NCBI RefSeq assembly: GCF_001824475.1
Contig: NZ_MHXN01000014.1
Coordinates: 62,001 to 126,000 of the forward strand
DNA from: Phenylobacterium sp. RIFCSPHIGHO2_01_FULL_69_31
GTDB taxonomy: Bacteria; Pseudomonadota; Alphaproteobacteria; Caulobacterales; Caulobacteraceae
Reading direction: 5' to 3'
DNA: 64,000 nucleotides
Both the position numbers and the translations under genes were made by a program. Positions 36,793 to 46,881 of the stretch are shown in pieces. Under the pieces are notes generated by a model. The model searched no databases and was not told the origin of the DNA. It saw only the letters and a list, made by a program, of their open reading frames with translations. The first letter of the stretch is position 1, and the number at the start of each line of letters is the position of its first letter.

Positions 36793-37502
36793 GAGGCCGC
36801 TCCGCCAAAGATGTAGCCTGCCAGCTGGTGTCCGGCGAGAACGAAGCCAGCCAGCATCAGCATCACGTTCGCGCCGGCCGCCGTGGACCCAAACATCGAC
36901 GTGCGGCGCCACAGGGACATGGCGGCGAGGATCAAGGCCAGCGCCAGGAACTGTCCGATCTCGACCCCGACGTTGAACGCGATGAGGTTGGCCAGCAGGC
37001 CCTCGGGATTGAGGTTCAGGGCCTGCAGCTTGGTGGCCAGGCCGAAGCCGTGGATGAGGCCGAAGCCCAGCACCGCCGCCCGCGGGTCGGGCTGGACGCC
37101 GAACACGATGCGAAAGCCGCCCAGGTTCTCGAACGCCTTGTAGGCCACCGAAAGGCCGATCACCGCGTCCACAAGGTGGGGATCGGCGTGGATGTCGAAG
37201 AACACCCCGGCCAGCAGGGTGATGGAATGACCCAGCGAGAACAGGCTGACGTAGAGCGCCACCTGCGAAAGCCGGCACAGGAAGAAGATCACCCCGACCA
37301 GGAACAGGAGGTGGTCGTAGCCGGTCACCATGTGCTTGGCGCCGAGGTACATGAAGGGGATCGGGTCGGGGCCCCGGGTGGCCGCCACGAAGGCTGCGTC
37401 GGTCCCGCCGATATTGTGAGCCAAGGCGGCGCCGGCCCATCCCAGCGCCAGCAGGCCGAGGGCCGCGGCGGCGGCGCGTGTTGCGGACAGGCCTCTCCCC
37501 AT
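36789..37502 (-). CDS. HupE/UreJ-family membrane protein
   Basis: A 237-residue protein with a signal-like first helix and about six further helices. The family motif GYDHLLFLVGVIFFLC (histidine-containing first transport helix) is present, followed by SLGHSITLL and FGLIHGFGLA. HupE/UreJ proteins are linked to nickel or cobalt uptake. It starts at ATG 37502, 63 bp after a TonB-dependent receptor gene on the same strand, so the outer-membrane receptor, this permease and the anchored protein may form one uptake route. Confidence 0.87.
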   Translation of the reverse strand: MGRGLSATRAAAAALGLLALGWAGAALAHNIGGTDAAFVAATRGPDPIPFMYLGAKHMVTGYDHLLFLVGVIFFLCRLSQVALYVSLFSLGHSITLLAGVFFDIHADPHLVDAVIGLSVAYKAFENLGGFRIVFGVQPDPRAAVLGFGLIHGFGLATKLQALNLNPEGLLANLIAFNVGVEIGQFLALALILAAMSLWRRTSMFGSTAAGANVMLMLAGFVLAGHQLAGYIFGGAAS

Positions 37503-37565
37503 GCCCCGGGGATACCGCACGTTCGAGAACGGGGCGAGGCGTTTCCGCCTCGCCCCGCCCAAGCC

Positions 37566-39935
37566 TTAGAACGACTTGCGGACCGTGGCGCCGTAGGTGC
37601 GCGGCGGGTTGGTCAGGAAGCCGTAGCGGGCGCGCAGGCCGCGCTCGCGGTCGATGGAGAGCTTGGCGCGCTCGTCGCCCAGGTTGTTGACGAAGGCCGC
37701 CGCCTCCCAGCCCTCGCCGCGCACGCCGATCCGCAGGTTCAGCACGTCGTAGGACGGCAGCTCCAGCGGGAAGATCAGCGAGGTGGCGGTGGTCGCGCCC
37801 ACGTTCGGGAAGAGCGCCACGGTGCGGGGGTTGTTCTCCTGGTCGGAGACCTGGGTGTAGCGCTTCCCGACGTGCTGCCACGTCAGGTTCGAGAACACGT
37901 CCAGGCCGGAGGCCATCTCGCGCTCGTAGCCCACGCTGACCGAGCCCTGGAACTTGGGCACGGTGGGCAGGCGATTGCCGTCGCGCAGGCCCTGGATGGG
38001 ATTGCCGGCGGCGTCGTTCAGGCTCGAGGTGAGTTCGGCGTCGTTGTAGGAGGCCGTCGCCGCGATATCGAAGTTGTCCGTGATGCGATAGGCGAACTCG
38101 GCGTCGAAGCCGACCGACTTGGCGCTCTTCACATTGGCGATGATCCGCGACGAGCACGAACCGGCGTCGATGGTGGCCTGCAGGTTATTGATGTCGGCGT
38201 AGAAGCCGGCCAGCGTCAGCGAGCCGCGGCCGCCGCCCAGGCGGGCCTTCATGCCGGCCTCGTAGTTCCACACCGTCTCGTTCTTGAAGCTCGGCGAGGA
38301 GAGCGCGTCGAAGGTGGCGAAGTCGGCCGGAGTGCAGAGCGGGCGGTTCAGCGGGTCGTTGATCCCGCCCAGCCGGAAGCCCTTCGACACCTGGGCGTTG
38401 AAGGTGACGTCGTCCGTCGCCTCATAGGCCACGATCACGCGGGGCGCGAAGGCGTCGGCCTTGGTCTTGCCGGGCACCGCGATGGTCTTGTCGGCGAAGA
38501 TCCCGTCGAAGGTGAGGGTGCGGGTTTCCTTGTAGTCCGCCCAGCGCAGGCCGCCGGTGATGTCCAGCCGGTCGGTGACCGAGAAAGTCGCTTCCCCGAA
38601 GACCGCGAACTGCTTCTGCTTGTAGGGCACGGTCGAGAAGTAGAGGTGGTCCGTGGGCGCCACGTCGCTGGCGCTGGGGATGCCGCTGGCGGCGCTGAAG
38701 CCCTGCACGAACAGGTCCTGCGCGTAGTCGCGGTCGATGTGCGAGTAGAACGCGCCCAGCACCCACTGCAGCGGGCCTTCGCCGGTCGAGGCGACGCGGG
38801 CCTCCTGGGTGAAGGTCTTGGCGTCGGTGGTGTCCGACAGCGGCGAGTCGATCGTGTAGACCGCCGGGGGCAGGCCGATGGACCCGCCCGTGATCGAGCT
38901 CGTCAGGGCGCCGGCGTCACGCAAGACCAGGACGTCGCGGTCGCTGTAGCTGGTCACCGAGGTGAAGCGCAGGTCGCCCATGTCGTACTGGACGGTCAGG
39001 TCGCCCAGCAGGAACTCGTCCTCGAACTTCTCCTTGAGCTGGGTGAACTGCTTGGTGCCGCCCAACTGCACGCGCGGGCGGGTGGTGGTGAACTCGTTGC
39101 CGAGGATGTTGAAGATGTCGACGCGGTTGAATCCGTCGACGTCGATCTTTTGGTAGAGCACCCGCGGGGTGATCGACAGGTTCTCGGTCGGCTTGAACAG
39201 CAGGGCGGCGCGGAAGCCGTAGCGCTCGCCGTCGTTGACGTCCTTGTCCACGCTGCCGTCGGGCTGGACGGCGTCGATGAAGCCCGGGAACTTCTCCACA
39301 TAGGCGGTCAGGCGAAGCGCCGCCTGCTCGCTCAGCGGCATGTTCACCGAGCCCTTGAGGTTGCCCCCCGTCGAGCCGCCGGTGACCGTCGACGCGGTCG
39401 CCTCGATCGTGCCCGAGAACGCGCCGAGGTCCGGCTGATTGGTGATGTAGCGGACCGTGCCCGAGAGCGAGCCGGATCCGAACAGCGTGCCCTGGGGACC
39501 GCGCAGCACCTCAACCCGGTTCAGGTCGAACAGGTCGAGGTCCGGCGTGAACAGCGACATCGAGATCACGGATTCGTCCAGGTAGACGCCCACCTGTTCC
39601 TTCACGCCCGGCTGGTCGCGAACGATCTGGCCGGCGGAGATGCCGCGGATGGCGACCTGGCTCTGGCCGGGGCCGAGGTTCTGGACCGAGAAGCTCGCCA
39701 CGGTGCGCGACAGCTCTTCCACGTTGGTGATGCCGCGGCTGCGCATCACGGCTTCGCTCTGGGCGGCCACCGAGAACGGCACGTCGATCAGTTGCTCGTC
39801 CCGCTTCCGCGCGGTGACGACCAGTTCCTGCACCTCGGTCTCGGCCTCGGCGCCCACGGCTTGACCGGCGGGCAGGCCAATCAGGAGGGCGAGGGCGCTG
39901 GCGCGCACGCTCAATGCAAACTTCCGGTTATTCAT
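37566..39935 (-). CDS. TonB-dependent outer-membrane receptor
   Basis: A 789-residue receptor with signal peptide (to about residue 28, ending VGA), a TonB-box-like VQELVVTARKR segment, a plug domain with NRVEVLRGPQGTLFGSGSLS, and a 22-strand barrel ending TYGATVRKSF with terminal phenylalanine. The plug style is that of the Caulobacter/Sphingomonas receptors without a defined siderophore. The ATG at 39935 is preceded by GGAAGGA. Context with the HupE/UreJ-like gene suggests a metal complex as substrate (inference). Confidence 0.95.
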   Translation of the reverse strand: MNNRKFALSVRASALALLIGLPAGQAVGAEAETEVQELVVTARKRDEQLIDVPFSVAAQSEAVMRSRGITNVEELSRTVASFSVQNLGPGQSQVAIRGISAGQIVRDQPGVKEQVGVYLDESVISMSLFTPDLDLFDLNRVEVLRGPQGTLFGSGSLSGTVRYITNQPDLGAFSGTIEATASTVTGGSTGGNLKGSVNMPLSEQAALRLTAYVEKFPGFIDAVQPDGSVDKDVNDGERYGFRAALLFKPTENLSITPRVLYQKIDVDGFNRVDIFNILGNEFTTTRPRVQLGGTKQFTQLKEKFEDEFLLGDLTVQYDMGDLRFTSVTSYSDRDVLVLRDAGALTSSITGGSIGLPPAVYTIDSPLSDTTDAKTFTQEARVASTGEGPLQWVLGAFYSHIDRDYAQDLFVQGFSAASGIPSASDVAPTDHLYFSTVPYKQKQFAVFGEATFSVTDRLDITGGLRWADYKETRTLTFDGIFADKTIAVPGKTKADAFAPRVIVAYEATDDVTFNAQVSKGFRLGGINDPLNRPLCTPADFATFDALSSPSFKNETVWNYEAGMKARLGGGRGSLTLAGFYADINNLQATIDAGSCSSRIIANVKSAKSVGFDAEFAYRITDNFDIAATASYNDAELTSSLNDAAGNPIQGLRDGNRLPTVPKFQGSVSVGYEREMASGLDVFSNLTWQHVGKRYTQVSDQENNPRTVALFPNVGATTATSLIFPLELPSYDVLNLRIGVRGEGWEAAAFVNNLGDERAKLSIDRERGLRARYGFLTNPPRTYGATVRKSF

Positions 39936-40272
39936 GACGACGTCCTTCCGCAACTGCAGCTTGTGTCGCTGCCTGTTTGTGGCGCAGGCGTAGTCAAAAA
40001 AACGTCGTAATGGCAGCCGGCTTGCGCGAGTGGCCACGCTTGTGGGGCGAGTTGTTGCGGCCGGGCAACAGGCCTGGGGCAGCCCCGCTTCGGTGGAGAG
40101 GTCCTTCAGGGCCCCCACCCAGGACCGCCGGTCGACGCCGCCAGCGGTAACCTTCCGCTCGAAGGCGGCCCTCTTCTCGGCGGGAGCACTGGGGATACGC
40201 CGCGGTGCGCCCGTCAACCGCGGAACCGGCTTCGCCCGGTGGTGTTGCGCGCACCAGAACGGAGGATCTTCG
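39936..40272. other. 337-bp intergenic region between TonB receptor and DUF6766 gene
   Basis: This divergent region contains the upstream signals of both genes. A TTGACT (39997-39992, minus strand) could be the -35 of the receptor promoter, but no good -10 follows. Short open frames cross it on both strands, but none shows recognisable protein sequence, a conserved start or a ribosome-binding site. I see no RNA gene, repeat or clear operator. Confidence 0.5.
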
Positions 40273-40689
40273 ATGAAGCGCTATGCCTATGCCTGGCTGA
40301 CCGCCGGGTTCTTCCTCGGGTCGTTCCTGCTGCACTGGCTGTTCGGCTGGTTCGCCTTCGTCGACGAACAGAAGGCGCACGGCGAAGTCGCACAGCTCGG
40401 TCCCTACCTGATGGAGATGGGACGCGACACCTTCGAGAATTGGCAGTCGGAGTTCCTGCAACTGCTCTGGCAGGTCGTGGGCCTGGCCTACTTCCTCTAC
40501 GTCGGGTCGCCCTCCTCCAAGGAGAACGACGACCGGACGGAGGCGAAGATCGACGCGCTGCTGACGCTGGTGGGCAAGGAGCGCGGCGAGCAGATCATCG
40601 CGGAACTAGACGAACGCTACCTCCGCACCCACGGGCACGCCCAGCCGCACGCTCACGACGCCGTCTACCCGGAAGGCAAGGGCGGCTAG
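40273..40689 (+). CDS. DUF6766 family membrane protein
   Basis: A 138-residue protein. The start MKRYAYAWLTAGFFLGSFLL forms a first membrane helix, then comes LFGWFAFVDEQKAHGE, a second helix region SEFLQLLWQVVGLAYFLYVG, and a charged cytosolic tail ending in histidines. This pattern fits DUF6766, whose function is unknown. GGAGG lies eight bases before ATG 40273. The tRNA-Arg gene on the other strand begins just after it. Confidence 0.82.
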   Translation: MKRYAYAWLTAGFFLGSFLLHWLFGWFAFVDEQKAHGEVAQLGPYLMEMGRDTFENWQSEFLQLLWQVVGLAYFLYVGSPSSKENDDRTEAKIDALLTLVGKERGEQIIAELDERYLRTHGHAQPHAHDAVYPEGKGG

Positions 40690-40703
40690 AGGATAGGGAG
40701 GAG

Positions 40704-40780
40704 TGGCGCACCCGACACGATTCGAACGTGTGACCTTTGCCTTCGGAGGGCAACGCTCTATCCAGCTGAGCTACGGGTGC
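40704..40780 (-). tRNA. tRNA-Arg (anticodon CCG)
   Basis: Read on the minus strand, a full cloverleaf is present. The acceptor GCACCCG pairs with CGGGTGC, the D arm is GCTC-AGCTGGATA-GAGC, the anticodon stem TTGCC/GGCAA encloses the loop CTCCGAA (anticodon CCG, codon CGG), and the T arm is ACACG-TTCGAAT-CGTGT. The 3' CCA is encoded, giving 77 bases. No integrase gene or attachment duplicate is seen beside it. Confidence 0.96.
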
Positions 40781-40931
40781 GTCTTCAGCGGAGGGTGTCT
40801 CTAGCCGAAAGGGCGCGCCGCCGCAAACCGCTCGCGTCGGATTTCAGCGGGGCAATTCGCCCGGAGCGCGCCAGGAGTAGCTTCCGCCCTCAGAATGCGG
40901 TCGAATGACCGGTATGTTTTGGGGGAAACTC

Positions 40932-42836
40932 ATGGGCGTCTGGAAGCCATTCGCAAGCGTGGGCGCGCTGACCGTCGCGACGGCCCTGACCGGGATTGGC
41001 GTCGCGAACCTCGCCCAGGCGCAGGCCACGGACGTCGTCGAGCACCCCGGCAAGGCCGTCTACGACCAGTTCTGCGCGGGCTGCCACAGCGCGCCCGAGG
41101 CGGGCAGCCGGGCAGCCGCCGTGGCCTCGCTGCGCAAGATGAGCGCCCAGACGCTGACGGCAGCCCTGACCACCGGCGTCATGAAGCCGATCGGCGATGG
41201 CATGGACCGGCGGCAGATCCGCGACGTGGTGAGCTACCTGGCCGCGCCCGAGGGCCCGCAGGGGACCGGGTGGATCGACGACAACCGCTGCCCCGCCGAC
41301 CGCCAGGCGGTGAACCTGACGGCGCGGCCGGCGCAGGTGGGCTTCGGGGTCGATACGGACAACACCCGCCGGATGAGCGCGGCCCAGGCCGGGCTCAACA
41401 CCCGCGACCTCGCCAAGCTGGAGGTGGCGTGGTCCTTCGTCATGCCCCGGACCTCCGGCCTGCGCGGCCAGGGCGTGGTCGTGGGCGACACCCTCTTCTA
41501 TCCGGCCGGGCAGGCCGGCTATGTCGTGGCGCTGGACACCCAGACCGGCTGCGTGAAGTGGGCGACGCCAGGCGGCGTGCGCGCCAGTCTCGCCTACGGC
41601 CGGCTGGGCAAGGACGGACCCTGGGCCGTGGTCGGGGGGGATGGGCTGGGCCAGCTGATCGCCTTCGAGGCCAAGACGGGCAAGGTCGCCTGGAAGGTCG
41701 ATCCCCGGCACGACAAGACGGTGCCGCTCTCGGGCTCGCCGATCTTCGCGGGCGACAAGATCGTCGTGCCGATCTCGGCGATCGACGTGGCCAACTCCAT
41801 GCGGCCGACCTTCGAATGCTGCAAGGCGCACGGGGCCGTGGCGCTGCTGAACGCCGCCGACGGCAAGGTCCTGTGGACCTGGCACACCATGCCCGACGCC
41901 AAGCCGCTGGGCCGCAAGACCTCGCAAGGGGTCGAAACCTATGGCCCCTCCGGCGCGCCGATCTGGTCTAGCCCGTCGGTGGATCTGAAGGCCGGCGTCG
42001 TCTACGCCTCGACCGGCGAGAACACCTCGCCGCCCGCGACGAACACCAGCGACGCCATGGTCGCCATCGACCTGGCGACGGGCAGGCAGAAGTGGGTATT
42101 CCAGGCCCTGGAGAACGACGTGTGGAACATGTCGTGCCCCATCGGCTCGCCGACCGGCGGGCGGCCGCCGGGCCCGAACTGCTTCTTCGCCGCTGAAGGC
42201 AGCGTACTGCGCGACCACGACTTCGGCGGCGGCCCGGTGATCTGGCGCGGGCGAGGCAAGACCCTGATCCTGGGCGGGCAGAAATCGGGCGACGTCTGGG
42301 CCCTCGACACCCAGGGCCGGAAGGTCTGGCACACGCAGTTCGGCAAGGGCACGGCGCTGGGCGGCGTCCACTGGGGCATCGCCGCCGATGAGAAGAGGGT
42401 CTACGTGCCCATCGCCGACCCGAACGTGCCGGAGAAAGATAATGCCGCGGGGCTCTACGCCGTGGACGCGGCGACGGGGAAGGTCGCCTGGTCGTGGAAG
42501 GCGACGCCTGACTGCGCAAACGGCCGCCAAGCCCGGGTCCCCAGCTGTGCGGGCAAGTTCGGAATCTCGGCGCCGCCCGTCGTGATCGACGGCGCCGTCG
42601 TGGTCGGGGGGCTGGACGGGCGCGTCTATGTGTTCGAAGCGGCCAGCGGCAAGCTCCTGGCGACGCACGACACGGCGGTCCCGTTCCAGGGCGTGAACAA
42701 GGTGGCCGGTGCGGGTGGGTCGATCGATGCGGCAGGCCCGTTCGCGGGCGGCGGCCTGCTGTTCATCGGCTCGGGCTACGCGAGCTTCGGGCAGCAGGCG
42801 GGCAATGTGCTCGTGGCGTACCGGCCGAAGAAGTAG
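40932..42836 (+). CDS. PQQ-type beta-propeller dehydrogenase with N-terminal cytochrome c (polyvinyl-alcohol-dehydrogenase-like)
   Basis: A 634-residue exported protein. A signal peptide (to about residue 31, ending AQA) is followed by a small cytochrome c domain with haem site CAGCH (C48, C51, H52) and then an eight-bladed PQQ propeller with repeated tryptophan-docking strands (VAWKVDPRH, VLWTWHTMP, QKWVFQALE, VAWSWKA). A vicinal-type Cys-Cys pair occurs in TFECCKAHG. The layout matches quinohaemoprotein polyvinyl-alcohol dehydrogenase relatives; the real alcohol is unknown. GGGGGA precedes ATG 40932; ATG 40905 would add nine residues. Confidence 0.88.
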   Translation: MGVWKPFASVGALTVATALTGIGVANLAQAQATDVVEHPGKAVYDQFCAGCHSAPEAGSRAAAVASLRKMSAQTLTAALTTGVMKPIGDGMDRRQIRDVVSYLAAPEGPQGTGWIDDNRCPADRQAVNLTARPAQVGFGVDTDNTRRMSAAQAGLNTRDLAKLEVAWSFVMPRTSGLRGQGVVVGDTLFYPAGQAGYVVALDTQTGCVKWATPGGVRASLAYGRLGKDGPWAVVGGDGLGQLIAFEAKTGKVAWKVDPRHDKTVPLSGSPIFAGDKIVVPISAIDVANSMRPTFECCKAHGAVALLNAADGKVLWTWHTMPDAKPLGRKTSQGVETYGPSGAPIWSSPSVDLKAGVVYASTGENTSPPATNTSDAMVAIDLATGRQKWVFQALENDVWNMSCPIGSPTGGRPPGPNCFFAAEGSVLRDHDFGGGPVIWRGRGKTLILGGQKSGDVWALDTQGRKVWHTQFGKGTALGGVHWGIAADEKRVYVPIADPNVPEKDNAAGLYAVDAATGKVAWSWKATPDCANGRQARVPSCAGKFGISAPPVVIDGAVVVGGLDGRVYVFEAASGKLLATHDTAVPFQGVNKVAGAGGSIDAAGPFAGGGLLFIGSGYASFGQQAGNVLVAYRPKK

Positions 42837-42842
42837 GCGACG

Positions 42843-44006
42843 CTACGCCTGCCCGGCGGCCGCGCTCCAGAACTTCTTGGCCTTGCCCAGGAAGCCGGCG
42901 GCCTTGGGATGCTGCTGCTCGCTGCAGATGTCGGCGAGCTCGCGCATCAGCTCCTTCTGGCGGGCCGTCAGCTTGGTGGGCGTCTCGACGAACAGCTCGA
43001 CCACCAGGTCGCCGCGCTCGCGCGAGCGGAGCGAGGGCATGCCGCGGCCCTTTACGCGCACCGTCTTGCCGGTCTGGGCGCCTTCCGGGACCTTGACCTC
43101 GATCTTGCAGGCGCCGTCGCACGTTTCGCCGCCCAGCAGGCAAGGCGCCTCGATCTCGCCGCCGAGGGCCGCGACGCACATCGGCACCGGCACCGTGCAG
43201 AGCAGGTCGAGGCCGTCGCGCTCGAAGAGCTCGTGCGGCGCCACGGAGACGAAGATGTAGAGGTCGCCGCGCGGTCCGCCGCGCTGGCCCGCATCGCCCT
43301 CGCCGGCGAGCCGGATGCGCGCACCGTCGTCGACGCCCGCCGGGATGCGCACGGCCAGGGTCTTCTGCTTGCGCACGTGCCCGGCGCCCCGGCAGTCCGT
43401 GCAGGGGTCCATGACCATCTGGCCCGAGCCGCCGCATCGGGGGCAGGCGCGTTCGATGGAGAAGAAGCCCTGGCTCGCCCGCACGCGGCCGGCGCCATGG
43501 CAGGTGGTGCACTGGGTCGGCGCGGTGCCGGGCTTGGCGCCCGAGCCCTCGCAGGTCTCGCAGGCCATGGTGATCGGAATGGTGATCTCGACCTCGGCGC
43601 CCGCATAGGCCTGCTCGAGGGTGATCTCCAGGTCGTAGCGCAGGTCCGACCCGCGCGCGGGCCCGCCGCGCTGCCGCTGGCCGCCCCGGCCGCCGAACAT
43701 GTCGCCGAAGACGTCGCCAAACACCTCGTTGAAGATGTCGTGCACGTCGTGGAACTGGCCGTTGCCGCCGCCGAACCCGCCTTGGCCGTTGACGCCGGCA
43801 TGGCCGAAGCGGTCGTAGGCCGCGCGCTTCTGCGGATCGCTGAGGACGGAATAGGCCTCGTTGACTTCCTTGAAGCGGCCGGACGCCTCCTCGCAGCCGC
43901 CATTGCGGTCGGGATGGTGCTCCATCGCCTGCTTGCGGAAGGCGGCCTTCAGCGCGTTCTCGTCGCAACCGCGCTCGACGCCCAGGATCTCGTAATAGTC
44001 CCGCAT
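42843..44006 (-). CDS. dnaJ: chaperone protein DnaJ
   Basis: A 387-residue type I Hsp40. The J domain carries HPD in MEHHPDRNGG, then a glycine/phenylalanine-rich linker (FGGGNGQF) and four CxxCxGxG zinc repeats (CETCEGSG, CTTCHGAG, CPRCGGSG, CTDCRGAG), then the substrate-binding C-terminal domains. It stimulates DnaK ATPase. The ATG is 44006; the frame is open to 44069 but the J domain starts MRDYYEILGV. It follows dnaK on the same strand after a structured 203-bp gap. Confidence 0.98.
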   Translation of the reverse strand: MRDYYEILGVERGCDENALKAAFRKQAMEHHPDRNGGCEEASGRFKEVNEAYSVLSDPQKRAAYDRFGHAGVNGQGGFGGGNGQFHDVHDIFNEVFGDVFGDMFGGRGGQRQRGGPARGSDLRYDLEITLEQAYAGAEVEITIPITMACETCEGSGAKPGTAPTQCTTCHGAGRVRASQGFFSIERACPRCGGSGQMVMDPCTDCRGAGHVRKQKTLAVRIPAGVDDGARIRLAGEGDAGQRGGPRGDLYIFVSVAPHELFERDGLDLLCTVPVPMCVAALGGEIEAPCLLGGETCDGACKIEVKVPEGAQTGKTVRVKGRGMPSLRSRERGDLVVELFVETPTKLTARQKELMRELADICSEQQHPKAAGFLGKAKKFWSAAAGQA

Positions 44007-44051
44007 GGAAACGTCAGAAGCTCTGAAACTGTTGTGAGTTGAGGTGGGTGG

Positions 44052-44202
44052 CCCCCCGGCCGTCTGCAAGGCTTAACACAGCCGAGTGACCGGGGGGTAT
44101 CCCTTCAAAGATACAGCGCTTTTCGGCGCTTGCGTCCCGCGAAGGCGGCGGCGACGTCCCCATGGTCCGTGATCGCATTTCACGTTCTCCGGAACCATGG
44201 GG
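44052..44202 (-). promoter_or_regulatory. two stem-loops between dnaK and dnaJ
   Basis: The first follows the dnaK stop by seven bases. CCCCATGGT-CCG (44158-44169) pairs with CGG-A-ACCATGGGG (44190-44202) around a 20-base loop, and no T-run follows. The second pairs CCCCCCGG (44052-44059) with CCGGGGGG (44090-44097). The dnaK-dnaJ message can thus form two stable hairpins that may serve as processing or stability signals and lower dnaJ relative to dnaK (inference). Confidence 0.5.
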
Positions 44203-44209
44203 CGCGTTG

Positions 44210-46120
<1,911 letters not shown>

Positions 46121-46266
46121 AGCCTAGGTCTACTCGCTCCTTGCTTGGCGAACGTCGCGGTGGGGCCTTCTAATGAAGCGCCCGCGGGATTGCGACGCCC
46201 CCGGTTCGATTATGTCTCCCGTCCGGTCACCGTCGTTAGGTTTGCGGTGACCAGCGTCGAGTGCCG

Positions 46267-46294
46267 ATATGGGGGAAATTGCGGGGGCTGCAAG
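46267..46294 (-). promoter_or_regulatory. sigma-32-type heat-shock promoter of dnaK
   Basis: On the minus strand, CTTGCAG (46294-46288) is followed after exactly 13 bases by CCCCATAT (46274-46267). This fits the heat-shock sigma factor pattern CTTGAA-N13-15-CCCCATNT with few differences. The start site would be near 46258, giving a ~138-base leader before the dnaK ATG. Confidence 0.75.
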
Positions 46295-46327
46295 TGTGAA
46301 AGCCCCCAATACGATCAGGGACATGAC

Positions 46328-46807
46328 TCAGCTTTGCCTCCAGTGGACGCTGACCGCGGCGTAGAGCTCGGCCGGATGCGGCGTCTGGTCGCCCCGCGAG
46401 GCGAGGAAGGCGTGCTCCACCACCATGGCCTGCTGCTCGATGTTCATCGCCGCGAACTCCCGGTCGCCCGCAAGGTCGTAGGCATAGGCGGCGGCGCTGT
46501 CGCCCGCCTTGATCTTTGCCAAAATCAGCGAAATCCCGTTCTGGGCCTGCCAGACGTGGGTCAGTTCGTGCACGAACACCCCCTGAAGCCCGAGCGGGAC
46601 GCCCGGGGCGGAGAAGTCCGGCGGAAGCGTCGCGGCGGGCCACACCACCAGGCTGGGACCCGCGACGAAAGCCCGGCTCCAGAAAGGGACCGCCAGCACG
46701 CGGACCCGGTCCGTATCCAGCGCCGCGCCGAACATCTCGGCCGCGAGGGTGCGCTCGCCGGCGGTGAGGCGCCGAAGACGGAACGGTTTCGTACGGCCGG
46801 TGCTCAT
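46328..46807 (-). CDS. zincin-like protein with HExxH (annotated elsewhere as vgr-related)
   Basis: A 159-residue protein with a zinc-protease-type motif HELTH at residues 80-84 (GVFVHELTHVWQAQNG), resembling DUF4157-like domains. No signal peptide is seen. Two adjacent ATG codons (46810, 46807) may start it. The family is sometimes labelled vgr-related, but no type VI secretion gene is nearby. Catalysis is not established; a glutamate third ligand is not obvious beyond VVEHAF. Confidence 0.75.
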   Translation of the reverse strand: MSTGRTKPFRLRRLTAGERTLAAEMFGAALDTDRVRVLAVPFWSRAFVAGPSLVVWPAATLPPDFSAPGVPLGLQGVFVHELTHVWQAQNGISLILAKIKAGDSAAAYAYDLAGDREFAAMNIEQQAMVVEHAFLASRGDQTPHPAELYAAVSVHWRQS

Positions 46808-46881
46808 CATGCGGTTGACGCGGGGCGGGGCTCTCGGTTCCGTGGCGAGCATCCCGCAATTCCCCAGCCAAGGACACCGCC

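Noticed and set aside
36127-38157. A 676-codon minus-strand frame spanning HupE and the receptor end
   Set aside because: Only its last ~220 codons (from 36792) form the conserved anchored protein; the rest is an out-of-frame reading of HupE and the receptor.
36828-40010. A 1060-codon open frame antisense to the TonB receptor and its neighbours
   Set aside because: It is a GC-rich shadow frame: composition is dominated by Gly, Ala, Arg, Val, His with no domain, and it crosses three genes with clear homology on the other strand.
40704-40780. tRNA-Arg as an integration site for a genomic island
   Set aside because: No integrase, no repeated tRNA 3' end and no change in gene character is seen on either side.
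46328-46807. vgr-related label taken as a type VI secretion component
   Set aside because: The protein is a small HExxH domain; no VgrG fold or type VI genes are present.
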